The notes under the pieces: generated by a model
The model's input: only the letters and a program-made list of their open reading frames with translations
Told to the model about the DNA's origin: nothing
The model's database searches: none
Shown here: piece by piece, positions 1 through 11,804 of the stretch
Position numbering within the stretch: position 1 is the stretch's first letter
Layout: the number at the start of each line of letters is the position of its first letter
Assembly: GCA_021014945.1 (NCBI GenBank)
Contig: MU266339.1
Coordinates: 62,001-126,000, forward strand
Direction of reading: 5' to 3'
DNA length: 64,000 bases
DNA from: Leucogyrophana mollusca
Lineage: Eukaryota > Basidiomycota > Agaricomycetes > Boletales
Position numbers and translations under genes: made by a program

Positions 1-6
1 GCATAG

Positions 7-2568
7 ACCATTGTAGCCACTGCCTTGCCGACGGTTGTCGCTCACCTTGGAGGTGGAAATAATTACAGTTGGGTGGGCAGGTAATCTCAACAATTCAATG
101 ATGCTTTACCTTCTCTGATGTCCTCTCCAGTGCTTATATGTTAACTGCAGGCGCTTTCGGGCCCTTGTATGGTAAACTATCGGATATCATTGGTAGGTCT
201 TGTCCCCGCTATCCCCCATTTCAGCGACCTGAAGCACATCATCAGGTCGAAAGCCTATGTTGTACGGATCCATCGCCATATTTCTGGTGCGCAGCTTCAT
301 TCTCTTCCGCGTATATTTACTCAAGCTCGACATAGTTTGGCTCTGCTCTGTGCGGTGCCGCACAAAGTATGACTTGGTTGATTATCTCTCGCGCGATACA
401 AGGTATCGGCGGGGGTGGTATCTTCCAATTGGTTACAATTACTTTATCAGATATCGTTCCCTTACAAGAGTAGGTTCCTTTCTTTTTTTTTGTTCAGGCA
501 AGAAAGTGTACTTACGAGCCTCAACAGACGAGCGAAATATAGTGGCTTATTAGGTGCCACCTATGGTGTTGCCAGGTAATTACCCATCGTCACAGTGTTG
601 GCCCTTCTCACCTGTCTCAAAGCGTCGTTGGACCATTACTAGGCGGAGTAAGTTGCAGTACTGTAACCCATGCCGCATACTGATAATTGTCACTGGCTAG
701 GCATTCTCTGACCACGTGTCCTGGAGATGGTGTGTTGTGTGTTTACTATGAACTTGCGTCACGATTCCTTATCACCTATATCCTATTTAGGTGTTTCTTC
801 ATTAACCTGTGCGATTGATCCACGATTGATCCAAACGCCAAATTGCAACTGACCAAACGCCCGTGTAGACCCACTGGCGGCGTTGCGGGAGCTTTGCTAT
901 TCTTTTTCTTGAATCTGAACCCACATCAAAAGAGACCGGTACGCGAATATGTCCAGGAATTCGATTTTATCGGCCTGTTCTCCTTTGTCAGTGGAGTTGT
1001 CTGCCTCCTCGTCGGGCTCAACTTCGGGCAGACCAGCTGTTAGAAATGTCGATTTCATTTCAGATTTATGCTCACGATTCATATAGGGTCGAGTCCGAAG
1101 ACCATCGCTCTCCTCACGGTTGGTGGGGTCCTGCTAGTTGCCGGAGCCATCAATGAGGCATTCACGACAAGATCGGCGATTATCCCTGCTCGGTTATTCA
1201 AGGTAAGCTCGGTCATTCACCTCGAAGCTCCTTTCCTTATAATCCCTCTGTCCGCAGACGCGAACCACTGGAATTATTCTGATCTCGGGCTTCTTGGCAG
1301 CTGTGGTATTCTTTGGTGGTAGGCATTCTCTTTATCAGGTCAAGCTAGCAAACTAAGTATTTCCGCTATTTCATTAGGTGCTTAGTAAGTTATTGCATCC
1401 CTGGCGCATTCGCACCACTAACTAGCTTCTAGCTACCTGCCGCTATATTATCAAGGTGTGTGACCCTTCCGCGCTATCTTCAACGAAATGATTGCTAAAC
1501 CGTTGTGGTCAGTTCTTGGAGCATCGGCGACAGGCGCTGGTATCAGGTGAGATGGAGTGGCCCTGTTGTGTTGACAATATTTGTCCTCATCCGCCGACTG
1601 CTAGAACGATCCCATATTCTCTCGGCACGGCTATCATGGCCATAGTTTCAGGCATCATCGTCTCGCGCACAGGCTCCTATCGTGCTGTTATCTCGATAGC
1701 CTGGGCCGTCGTAGCAATCGGCTCGGGGCTCATGATCATGTTGGACAATACTTCTAGCACGTAAGCCACTAGACTTCGGCTACGCCTGCTCCCGCTGATG
1801 TTTTTGTTTCAGAGCTGTACAAGAAATATACCCCCTTATCTCGACCCTGGGCATCGGTTGCCTGTACCAGGCGAGTCACCTTCGCGTGAACGGTGATGTT
1901 AATTATTAATTTTTGCGTAGACACCAATCATTGCACTTCAGGCTGCGATGCCTATCAAGGATATGGCCACAAGTTCAGGCGCCTTCATGTTCCTCAGGTT
2001 TGTACTTATCTTGTTGTTTCCTCTCCTCGTACTTACGATATGTCCCGCCTTTAGGACAGTAGGCGGTGCCGTTAGCATCGCTATCGGAGAGGCTATCATC
2101 GCAAGTGTCTTGCCGCAGAAGCTGGCAGGAATCCCTGGACTCGAGGGGAACACCAGTGCTGCCGCCTTGAACGAAGGCATCTCGAAGATTCATCAAATCG
2201 CTGTCAGTGAAAGCAGTTTCTGGTTTTACTCTATTAAGGATCTTGCTAATATCTTATTGAAGGACGTCTCCATGCGCAACGCACTCATGCATGCGTACAC
2301 CAAGTCGATCAGCACGATATGGATCATGAACACACCTATTTCGGCGGTTGGGTTCATCCTAGTTCTTTTCATGCGTGCATATTCACTACAGCGCACTGTT
2401 GTTCGAGCCGATGGCAAGCCTGCTGATGTTGAAAAGGGGGAGACCAGCGCAGAGCGGGGTGCGAAGGACAGGGACGTTGAAGATGTGTCGCACGATGGTG
2501 CTACTGAGAGGACACGGACGAGCTCGATCGCCGAGGCAGAAAAAGAGGCAGGGAAGGCAGAAGTATGA
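7..2568 (+). CDS. DHA2-type MFS multidrug/drug:H+ antiporter, tandem copy 1 (5' end outside window)
   Basis: This is a 14-helix major facilitator (drug:H+ antiporter-2-like) transporter of the plasma or vacuolar membrane; the substrate cannot be read. The window opens just inside an intron. Coding begins at base 7, where the exon encodes TIVATALPT. The exons that follow match copy 2 one for one, including motif A (GPLYGKLSDIIGRKP), the GPLLGG...WRWCFFIN block and a 7-nt micro-exon at 1378-1384. Every splice junction I checked stays in frame, so the copy looks intact except for the missing first exon. The C-terminal tail is cytosolic, charged and Lys/Glu-rich (ends SSIAEAEKE...). It is about 14 residues longer than in copy 2, which has a nonsense codon there. 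Family assignment is firm; the DHA2 subfamily is inferred from the sequence pattern. Confidence 0.9.
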
Positions 2569-3725
2569 TCTTGATGCCACTGACGACAAGGATTCGCATA
2601 CCAATCAATGAAACGCAACCACGGTCAGTTTCAAAAGGACTCATGGCATCGTAGTTGTATGACTCCGTGCCCTAATTTATATCGCCGCATAGTCATCGAT
2701 CATGTCAACAGCTGGCCCTCACTCAGATAACCACCAATCTTAGAATGTACTTTATTTTCTGGTTTACTTCTACTTATCCCGTCCATGTTTATCACAGATA
2801 TTGTTCATGCGTTTGACGAGGTACAAGGTCGACTTGGATATCTCGATGCGTGCTCGCTTTCCCGACCTTGACCAGTCGAGACGTGCCCATTGCACTAATG
2901 CGTTTGGACTACCTCTGAGCGATGTATTACGCTCTGATAGCTGCGAGAGACGTCCTGCGCCAAGCCTCAACAAGTTCACCGTTAAATGCACATGGTTTCG
3001 TTTTAGATATCCTAAAACGCTCAAACAACCCCCGCCGAAAGGGCGAAAGTAAAAGGTGACTCCCGCCTCCCAAAACCCTCTTTGTCAGAATCCGCGCACT
3101 TTACATGGGCAACGAGATGCGATATAACATTTAATGAAAGTGTGGGCCTCCCAGCAATGGTAACGTAACATGATATCTCCATATAAACAAGTGCCTACAC
3201 ATTGACTGCCCTCGTGTTCCAAGTAAACCAGACAAAATCCCTAGAATACAAGAATCACGAACACAGCACACCTGGACAGGAAACCTACAAAACGATAACC
3301 ACTCATGAGGTTTAAAGCCACCCATACCCTCGGGATAATATTAAGAGGCCACCAAGCGACACAAAAGCCCCACACTCAACCAACCAACACTCCCGCGAAC
3401 GTGCTGCGCATTTTCCCTCGGACCGGCTCCCGAATGCAATGTAACAGTAATGTAGAACTCGTATTGTTGCGGTTGCTACAGAATACTAATCTCGTCCGAA
3501 AAACACTACCCTGCAGCGGAGTCATTGGGTGGGGAGCCGTCGAACGCCCAACGTTGGACGCGCGCAGACTTCTGCTTTGCCGAATTCGTACGCATTGGCC
3601 AGGCGTAATCGCGTCTCATTCTTCCTATGTCTTGTGAGGTGTGAGGCGCCCTTTGGAAGACCATCACTCTCTCGCTCTCGAGCCCCAACACTATCCTCGA
3701 TATCAAGCACCGGAACCGTTCCGCA
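2569..3725. other. Intergenic DNA between the two MFS copies
   Basis: Spacer of about 1.16 kb holding the 3' region of copy 1 and the promoter and 5' leader of copy 2. Small ORFs on both strands show no recognisable domain. I see no gene here. Confidence 0.6.
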
Positions 3726-6451
3726 ATGGCAACCTCCACAGAAACCGCAAGCGAAGTCGAGAAGCCCGTCCAATCTTGGAAGAAGAGTGATGAACACCTC
3801 CTACCAGAGAATCGCTTGGGGATTGTTTTATTTGGCTTAATGTGCACAACGTTCCTTGCAGCGTTAGACCAGGTACGGCTATCTATGTTATGGGTGTGCC
3901 GCCTGTCTTTCAGCTCGAGCTACGTCTCGCATAGACCATTGTGGCCACTGCCTTGCCGACAATTATCGCTCACCTTGGGGGTGGAAATAACTACAGTTGG
4001 GTGGGCAGGTAATCTCAGCAGTTCAATGGTGCTTGTGCATTGTCTGACATGATGATTAGTGCTTATATGTTAGCCGGAGGCGCTTTCGGGCCCTTGTACG
4101 GCAAACTATCGGATATGGTTGGTAGGTTTTGTACCCGCTATAGTCCATTTCAGTAACCTGAAGCGCTTTATCAGGTCGAAAGCCCATATTGTACGGGTCC
4201 ATCGCCCTATTTCTAGTGGGTAACTTTATTCTCTTCCGCGTATACTTACTTATGTTCGACATAGTTTGGCTCTGCTCTGTGTGGTGCAGCACAAAGCATG
4301 ACTTGGTTGATTATCTCTCGCGCGATACAAGGTATCGGCGGGGGTGGTATCATCCAGTTGGATGTAATCACTATATCGGATATCGTTCCTCTTCAGGAGT
4401 AGGTTCCTTTCTGTTTGGGCAAGAAAAAGTACTAACGAACACTCAACAGGCGAGCGAAATATGGTGGTTTGATAGCTGCCACCTATGGTATTGCCAGGTA
4501 ATTACCCGTCGTCAGAGTGTGAACTCCTCTGACCTACTGGCTTAAAGCGTTGTTGGACCATTACTAGGCGGAGTAAGTTGGCGTACCGTAACCCATGCCG
4601 CATACTGATAATTGTCACTCGCCAGGCGTTCGCTGACCACGTGTCCTGGAGATGGTGTGTTGTGTGTTTACTATGAACTTGTGTCACGATTCCTCATAAC
4701 CTATCTCCTATTTAGGTGTTTCTTCATTAACCTGTGCGATTGATCCACGATTGATCTAAACGCCAAATTGTAACTAACCAAATGCCCGTGTAGACCCACT
4801 GGCGGTGTTGCGGGAGCTTTGCTGTTCTTTTTCTTGAATCTGAACCCACATCAAAAGAAACCGGTGCGCGACTATGTTCGGGAATTCGATTTTATCGGCC
4901 TCTTCTCATTTATCGGCGGGGTTGTCTGCCTTCTCGTCGGATTCAACTTCAGTCAGACCAGCTGTCAGTATTGTCCTTCTCCCTTTCAAATCTATATTCA
5001 TGATTTCGATAGGGTCGAGTCCGAAGACAATCGCTCTCCTCACGGTTGGCGGCGTCCTGTTGGTTGCTGGCGCCATCAATGAGGTATTCACGACGAGATC
5101 GGCTATAATCCCTGCTCGGTTGTTCAAGGTAAGCTCACTCTTTCAACTCGAAGCTCTTTTCCTTCTAATGCCTCTGCCCGCAGACGCGGACCACTGGAAT
5201 CATCTTAATCTCGGGTTTCTTGCACGCGTTGGCATTCTTTGGTGGTAGGCATCTCTTCGCGAGGTCAAGCTAGCAAACTAATCCTCCTGCTATCTTGCTA
5301 GGTTCTTAGTGAGTCAATGCATTCCTGGTGCGTTCGCACCACTAACTAGCTTCTAGCTACCTGCCGCTATATTATCAAGGTGTGTGACCCTTCCGCGCTA
5401 TCTTCAATGAAATGATCGCTAGATCGTTATGGTCAGTTCTCGGAGCATCAGCGACAGGTGCTGGTATCAGGTGTGGAGCACCCGTGTTTTGTGTTGACCA
5501 TATTTGTCCTCATTCGCCGACTGTTAGAATGATCCCATACTCTCTCGGCACCGCTATCATGGCCATAGTTTCAGGCATCATCGTCTCGCGTACGGGTTCC
5601 TATCGTTCCGTTATCTCGATAGCCTGGGCAGTCATGACAATCGGCTGGGGGCTCATGATCATGTTGGACAGTACGTCTAGCACGTAAGCCCTTAGACCTC
5701 GGCCTCGTCCGCTCGTGCTGATGTTTTCGTTTAGAGCCGTACAAGAAATATACCCCCTTATCTCGACCCTAGGGATCGGGTGCTTGTTCCAGGTGAGTTG
5801 GCACTTTCGCATGAACAGTGATGCTCAATATAAGTCCTTGCGTAGACATCAATCACTGTACTTCAGGCTGCGATGCCTACCAAGGATATGGCCACGAGTT
5901 CAGGCGCCTTTATGTTCCTCAGGTTTGTACTTATCTCGCTGTTTCCTCGCCTTGTGCTTACGATTTCTCCCGCCTACAGGACAGTAGGTGGTGCCGTTGG
6001 CATCGCTGTCGGAGAGGCTATCATTGCCAGTGTGCTGCCGCAGAAATTGACAGGAATCCCTGGACTCGAGGGCAGCACCAGTGCTGCCGCGTTGAATGGA
6101 GGCATCTCGAAGATCCATCAAATCACTGTCAGTGAAAGCGGTCTCTGCTTTTACTCTTTTAGGGATCTTGCTAATATGCTATTGCAGGACGTCTCGGTGC
6201 GGGACGCACTCATGCATGCATACTCGAAGTCGATCAGCACAATATGGATCATGAACACGCCTATTTCAGCAGTTGGGTTCATCCTGGCTCTATTCATGCG
6301 TGCATATTCGCTGCAGCGCACTGTTGTTCGAGCCGACGTGAAGCCTGCTGATGTTGAGAAAGGGGAGACCAGCGCAGAGCAGGATGCGAAGGACGGGGAC
6401 GCTGGAGATGTGTCGCACGACGACGCTACCGAGAGTACACGGACAAGCTAG
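3726..6451 (+). CDS. DHA2-type MFS multidrug/drug:H+ antiporter, tandem copy 2
   Basis: Complete paralogue of the transporter just upstream, 563 aa from 20 exons: 3726-3872, 3935-4008, 4060-4121, 4175-4215, 4265-4398, 4450-4497, 4548-4572, 4626-4654, 4716-4733, 4794-4963, 5013-5128, 5184-5244, 5302-5308, 5357-5379, 5437-5470, 5528-5683, 5735-5792, 5846-5922, 5980-6127, 6188-6451. The sum is exactly 564 codons. A cytosolic N-terminus precedes helix 1 (IVLFGLMCTTFLAALDQ). Motif A lies near residues 85-100 and the GPLLGG/WRWCFFIN region near 170-190. The 7-nt exon 13 completes GGSYYLPLYYQ. The last intron (6128-6187) could be read through in frame, but removing it gives a better family match (HQIT-DVSVRDALMHAY). 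The reading frame ends at TAG where copy 1 has TCG. Sequence similarity to copy 1 stops a few dozen bases later, where recombinase-element DNA begins. Confidence 0.92.
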
Positions 6452-6486
6452 ATCGCCGAAGCAGAAAAACAGGCCGAGAAGGCACA

Positions 6487-7610
6487 CCCCTAGTCCTCCT
6501 CGCAGAGGCGCTCACATCCAACCCTCCGTTCATCGCCCCCATAGCCCGGCCAGCGACCGTCTCTTTCTCCGGGCAATGCCCCATGGTATCGAGGTCCAAA
6601 ACTCACAAGAGCAGCGCTTCCCTCATTCCACGGTCCTCAAACTCTACCACGTATGCCTTCTAGCACCTTTCCCTTCTTTATCATCTCACTCACGTACCCT
6701 ACCCTCACGCAGGTCATGCCCTGTTCACTCGACGCAGACATGCGTTCCAATCACGGAGCCGGCCTCCTTCATTTTACTCAATTTTGCGATTCTCACTCCA
6801 TCCCCGAGCAACAACGCATGCTCGCTTCGGCACATCTCATTGCGACCTTTGCAGCACATCACGCGGGTCAGCCCTCTGCCAAAACGCTTACCAATTGCCT
6901 GGCAGGCCTTCATTACTGGCATAACGTCAATGATGCCGAACGGAACCCAGGTGATCAACTCCACCGCGCTCGTCGTGGCTTTGCGAAGATGATTACTCCC
7001 TCATTCAAGCGTGCAAAACGCCCCAAGTCTCCCTCGAGACGCTATGCATATTCTTTTCCGGTCTTGATCTCTCGTCTCAATTTATCCCCAGTCTGAAACT
7101 CTTCGGCGCCCTCAAGCATGTTACATCCTCCCTCTTGTCATCGGTGTTCTCCCCAACTCCTCACGTAACTCTTCCTTTCACATTCCATGAACAAAGACAA
7201 TGCATCAGGAAGGTCATGAGATCTCGATCACTGCTCATAACCACGAAACTTGCCCCCTGAAGGCGCTTGAGGTACATTGCTTTGTTAATGCCGGTCCACT
7301 CTCAACCACGCCCCTATTTACATATCGCACGGCGGACGGTTGGCTTCCGCCAGCAAGCCCGCCTTCACGAACCACTCGCAACGAGATTTGGACAGCGGCC
7401 AGCTTTTCGTCCCCGCCAGGACATGCCTTTCGTATTGGCGGTGCTACTGGACTCCTCCTGCGTGGTGTCAATCCAGACGTCGTATCCCAGCGAGGTCAAT
7501 GGAAGTCTCAGGCTTTTCTGGAGTACTGGCGTCGCATCAAGAGTATCCTCCTATTCTTATCTCTTTCTCGGACTCAGCCGCTCGTGGCGTCAATCTTGAG
7601 GCTGCCATGA
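6487..7610 (+). mobile_element. Decayed tyrosine-recombinase (DIRS/Crypton-like) element fragment
   Basis: Two ORF pieces in different frames together resemble the tyrosine recombinases common in Agaricomycete genomes. The 5' piece (6653-7096) has the helical core-binding part (GLLHFTQFCDSHSIP ... TLTNCLAGLHYWH ... RARRGFAKM). The 3' piece (7200-7610) has the C-terminal catalytic signature HAFRIGGATGLLLRG followed by GQWKSQAFLEYWRRI. That supplies the H-x-x-R box and a candidate nucleophilic Tyr. The frame is broken near 7030-7200 and the middle of the domain is poorly preserved, so this is a pseudogene remnant. I could not delimit ends or terminal repeats. The left edge is set where similarity to MFS copy 1 stops. 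DIRS versus Crypton cannot be decided without the reverse transcriptase or the termini. Confidence 0.7.
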
Positions 7611-8190
7611 GCGCTTTCCCTTGTCGTCATCATCTCGCAGCCCTTTCCGCCCCTCACCAGGCCCTCCCTCACCATACTCTACATCATATCTCATCTACCT
7701 AGTTTCCAGCACGCTCTCGCGTCCCCCTCATATACTCCTTGTACTTCCCATTCGTACATGGGCACTCAATTTATCGTGCTCATTATTCTTGCAATCTCAC
7801 ATTCGCATCTTCTCATAATCGTTTCACTCAGCTCTGGTGTGTGGAAGGGTTGGTTGGGTGGGTGTGGACCATGTTCTGGTTGGTGCTGTGGGGCAACTTC
7901 ATGGTCGATGCCTGGGATGAGGCCGGTATGTTTGGATGTTCAACCATCTTGGATAGCGCAGCCCCTGTTAGAGGGGTGGTTGTTCATATAATTACCAGCT
8001 TTGACCACTTCTTACACCAGTATGCTCCGTAATGGCGAATCTCCGTCAGTTGTCTCACACCCGTGTTGTCACCCACAGAGCCTATATCTCCCGCTTGCTA
8101 CAGCGGCCCATAGAGTTCTACAAAGAGCTAGGTAAAAACAGATTAATGTGTAAGTCCACACGTATGAACCCCTGCCTAATTAATATCATT
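7611..8190. other. Intergenic, possible continuation of the element
   Basis: Pyrimidine-rich sequence at 7620-7830 follows the recombinase fragment and may be its tail. No gene, tRNA or clear terminal repeat was seen. Confidence 0.4.
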
Positions 8191-8731
8191 CTACACGACA
8201 TTTACGGTCGTGTTCAATGTCTGGAGAATTGGGCCCAACCCCGCCTATAAATTGACCATGGTGTCGGTGATGTTTTAAGTTACGAATAAGCTCAATTGGA
8301 CTCACCCCGAGCAGGTAAAGGTGCGCAACACCAATCTGAGCTTTGCCGCTCAGGGTGCTCGGGATCTGTACAGTGAAATTTTCATACGGGTTCCAGGCGC
8401 CTTCAACCACCTGCGGGTTGTATGGGCCGTTGTAAAGGATATCCCCGAGCTCTTCAGATGGAGGTGCACAAGCTCCGCTTGGGCACGATTCAATTCCGAT
8501 GACGACAGCTACTTCCTCTGAGCCAGTCAACGACATCTACCGTATAGTGGTTCGATAAGTCGACAGATAGACGGGCAAAGAATGACTAACGGGTTTGTCC
8601 AACTGTATGATGATGTCAGATCCCGCGGTGACATTGGCGCCTTCTTGAGGAAGGGCAATAGAGATACTCTGCGCAAACGTGCCAGTTGCAAAAATGCAAA
8701 ATAGGAGGAATGATATAATTGAAGTGAACAT
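8191..8731 (-). CDS. Small secreted protein, paralogue 1 (141 aa)
   Basis: Three exons on the minus strand: 8591-8731, 8306-8536, 8191-8244. The signal peptide is about 20 residues (MFTSIISFLLFCIFATGTFA|Q). A beta-rich N-terminal segment follows (SISIALPQEGANVTAGSDI), then SLTGSEEVAVVIGIESC, a Cys pair (SCPSGAC), YNGPYNPQ, and a short hydrophobic C-terminus (GPILQTLNTTVNVV). The architecture is signal peptide, an immunoglobulin-like-looking repeat and two N-glycosylation sequons. It matches a family I remember only as uncharacterised in wood-decay Agaricomycetes. Its function is unknown; an extracellular role is inferred from the signal peptide. The start at 8731 was chosen over the in-frame ATG at 8758 because it places the hydrophobic core next to Met. 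This paralogue is more divergent than copies 2 and 3 but shares their intron positions. Confidence 0.85.
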
Positions 8732-8805
8732 GGTGTGCAAGCGGACCAGAGACGTCAACTAGGCAAGTGGAGATACCTTTGAACGAGTTCCTCCGAGGTC
8801 ATGCA

Positions 8806-8811
8806 TTTATA
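8806..8811 (-). promoter_or_regulatory. TATA box of secreted-protein paralogue 1
   Basis: TATAAA on the minus strand, 75 bp upstream of the chosen ATG. Similarly placed TATA boxes precede the other two paralogues. Confidence 0.5.
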
Positions 8812-9449
8812 CCTGTCGGCACAACCGATTGTTGGCTGTGCGTGAACGTGCACGTAAGCTGTGAATCTGAAGATCCACGACCTACGAACCGCCATACCGG
8901 TAGGACACCCAATTGGGACTTCGAGCGAGTCGCTCAGCGCTGGCCGCACGGCGAACTCACATTGCATACCCGCTTTGATGAAATGAAACGGAAAGTCAGG
9001 ACAAATCGCCAGGGAGAAAGTTACCTTAGTCATCTCACAAAGGCAGTGATGCTGGCGGCTGGCCCACAATTATGGAATGTTTACAATTTGTGCATGAAGG
9101 TAGAACCGTTCCGCCGCCTGCTAGTGTTGCCCAGTCCAGTTGTACGGACGTGCCGGGAGTTCAGAAAACGCACGTTCTGTAAGAGATTCTCGGGAGAATC
9201 CGAGTCCATGAAGAACGTTTGTTGCACTCCCGGGATTAGGAGGACATTCAAGAGATACCAGAGGCGAGTGCTGAATTACAGGCGTGCGTTGACCGTAACA
9301 AGAGAGTTGTGGTGCAACTTGCACATGTGCACGTGCCATCACAGCCCAGTCTTGACAATCATAAGATATTGGTCCCGATCGTCTGCGAGTCCCTTTGCCT
9401 ACCCTCCAGTTCTACAAGTTCTTGACCGTAAGGTCCCCTTCACTTTCAT
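8812..9449. other. Upstream region of secreted-protein paralogue 1, no gene supported
   Basis: An open frame of 261 codons crosses this stretch on the plus strand (8767-9552) but begins at GTG. It runs into the duplicated unit, where the second copy does not keep the same frame. I treat the stretch as promoter and spacer DNA. Confidence 0.5.
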
Positions 9450-10059
9450 CCAGAAGGCGCACGCACGTCGAGTGAGTTCCTTCGTTGCCAAAATCCGAAG
9501 AGATAAGCTGTGGAAGGCTACACCCCGAGAAATGTGGTCTCCCACACTGTGACTTGAAACCGCGAACCGATCGACGTCCATCAATCTGGTAAAGGATATC
9601 ATCAGGATTGGATGCACCGGCGCTTTGACCCGGACACAACTCTCTTTTTACCCCTGTAAGCTTGAGATATGGGAGCTGTGCCATTGCCGGCCTCTAGTCT
9701 GACCACCGAGGTGGGATCCACCCTTATTGCACTCGAACGACCCGGGACGCCCACCTAGATGTAATGAACTGAAGCGTCTCGAATGGTAAGCTTCACTTTC
9801 ACCTTTTCAGCGACGCGCTTACCGTTCAATGGGAAATTTCGGTATTGTTTAACAGCCATCGATGACATGAATTCTTTGCGATAGCTAATTGGCTTCATAG
9901 GTATGGAGCAGTGTCCACCTTGGATTAACTATCTCTTTTTAACATTACAGGCTGGGCCACGTATACACGGGGAAACCTAATACAATAATCATCGAAGTCT
10001 TTCCGTAGTGAATCTACGGAGACTTCCTGAGCGTATCTATAGACAATGGATCTCCGGCA

Positions 10060-10588
10060 CTACGAAATGTAAATGGTCTCATTGATCACTTGGAGTATCG
10101 GCCAGAATCCAGCCTAAGATGATCATCAGCGGGGACGAAAAGGGATTCCAACGAGACACTTACTCCGATGAGATAGAAGTGCGCCACCCCCAGTTGCGCT
10201 TCACCCGCAGCGATTGATGCAGGGATCTGAACCGAGAAGTCCTCATACAAGTCGTCGGAACCTGAGCCAAATTGTGGGTTGTAAGAGCCTTGGTACAGTA
10301 TCTGGCCGAGGCCCTCGCTGGTAGGGAAGCAGTTCCCCCCAGGACACGACTGTATACCGATCACAACAGTTTCGTGGACAACATTTGTCAGTGAGTCCTT
10401 CGACAGAAATGTCAGCGTTTAGATCAAAATTCACAAGAGTCCAGACATACTGTTGTGCCAAGTTGAACGGTGATGTTTGCGCCTGGGGCAACAGTAGTGC
10501 CGGGTGCGGGAGATTGGATTGAGACGGCTTGCCCAACGGCAGAAACTGCGAGGAAGGCGGCAGACAGGAGAAACCTCAAGGCAAGCAT
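10060..10588 (-). CDS. Small secreted protein, paralogue 2 (141 aa)
   Basis: Exons 10451-10588, 10164-10397 and 10060-10113; 426 nt in frame. The signal peptide is MLALRFLLSAAFLAVSAVGQ. The mature part begins AVSIQSPAPGTTVAPG, then DSLTNVVHETVVIGIQSC, a Cys pair (SCPGGNC), YQGSYNPQ, and ends ILQVINETIYIS. Intron 1 is placed after the VQLGTT block and ends TCGAAG; intron 2 begins right after HFYLIG, exactly as in paralogues 1 and 3. The gene sits in duplication unit A and pairs with paralogue 3. No enzyme motif is visible. It is probably an extracellular or wall-associated small protein (inference). Confidence 0.87.
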
Positions 10589-10642
10589 GATGTGGATGAG
10601 TCGTTAGGATTATTGTTCAGACTTGAAGTCAAAGCGCCTGAT

Positions 10643-10648
10643 TTTATA
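10643..10648 (-). promoter_or_regulatory. TATA box of secreted-protein paralogue 2
   Basis: TATAAA on the minus strand, 55 bp upstream of the ATG; conserved in position with paralogue 3. Confidence 0.55.
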
Positions 10649-11804
10649 TCCCAGAACCACATCCGCGTGTCGTGACGGAGTAGATGTATTTTGATGGCCG
10701 TGGAATGAACGAGCCTTGTGATGACGTTGGCAGCTGTGCTCACAGGCGGTGTCCGACGTCAGTGGAGGTTAGACAGAGCGACCGGGATCAAATAGCCGTC
10801 CAGAGATGAACTTGAAGGGTAAGCGGGCGGCGGTGTTCGTACGGAAGTTCAGAGTTTTGAGATGCTCGCGAACCTGGATAAGTAGTATGTAAGTATGTAT
10901 TACCAGTGCATTACATATCTGCTTCAATCTGCTCCCATCGCGGGCTCCTTTGTCCTATGTATTCGCGAACGCTTAGTGGCTCCGGTCACAATTGTCGGGT
11001 TTCGTGGCTGTGAATGTTTTGTCGTTTGAGACTTGGGGTCTTCAAGCAGGGACTTGAGCGAAGTGGAATTTCAAACTCCGTGAATATTAATGATACATTT
11101 TCTCTCCTTCGACCCCTCTGTTCTTGTCCGCTGCACTATCCACAGGCACCCAGGCCTCATAAGCAGATTTACTGCTACATACAGAAGGTTCACGCACGCT
11201 GAGTTCGTTCATTCATTCCCAAAATCCAAAAAGATAAGCTGCGGGAAGGCTATACCCCGAGAAATGCGGTCTCGTGCACTTGAAACCGCCCACCGGTCGA
11301 CGTCCGTCAATCAGGTGGAGGATCATCAGCGGTGCACTGGCGCTTTGACCCAGACACAACCCTCTTTATCCCTGTAAGCTTGAGATATGGAAGCCGTGCC
11401 GGTGCCAGCCCCTAGGCTGGGTACCGAGGTGGGACCGGGTTCCCCCACCTGGTATTGTACTCGAGCGACTCGGGACGCACACCCTGGTGTAATGGACTGA
11501 AGCGTCTTGGATGGTAAGCTCTATTTTCACCTTTTCGGCGACGCTCCTACCGTTCAATGGGAAAGTTCGGTCTTGTTTAACAGCCATGGATGACATAGGC
11601 GTGAATTCTTTGCGATGACCAATTGGCTTGCATAGGTATGAGGAGCAGTGTCCACTTTAAATTAACTACCTCTCTTTAACATTACAGGCTAAACCACGTA
11701 TACACAAGGAAACCTAGTCGCGCAATACAATAACCATTGAAGTTCTCCCGTAGTGAATCTGCGAGGAGTTCCGGAGCGTATCCATAGACGATTGATCTCC
11801 TGCA

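Larger units (their letters stand above)
9450..11180. repeat. Tandem segmental duplication, unit A (about 1.73 kb)
   Basis: Unit A carries secreted-protein gene 2 and its flanks. Colinear matches to unit B, offset by about 1,730 bp, run from the start of the unit (9465-9540 against 11190-11270, sharing the AAGGCTA-ACCCCGAGAAATG-GGTCTC landmarks) to its end (10931-11160 against 12661-12890, sharing ATCGCGGG-TCCTTT and CTCCGTGAATATTAATG). Indels and substitutions are frequent, so the duplication is not recent. Confidence 0.85.

Noticed and set aside
8767..9552. 261-codon open frame on the plus strand upstream of secreted-protein gene 1
   Set aside because: It begins at GTG, has no recognisable domain and overlaps the promoter of a minus-strand gene. 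Where it enters the duplicated unit, the second copy carries indels that shift the frame, which argues against coding.
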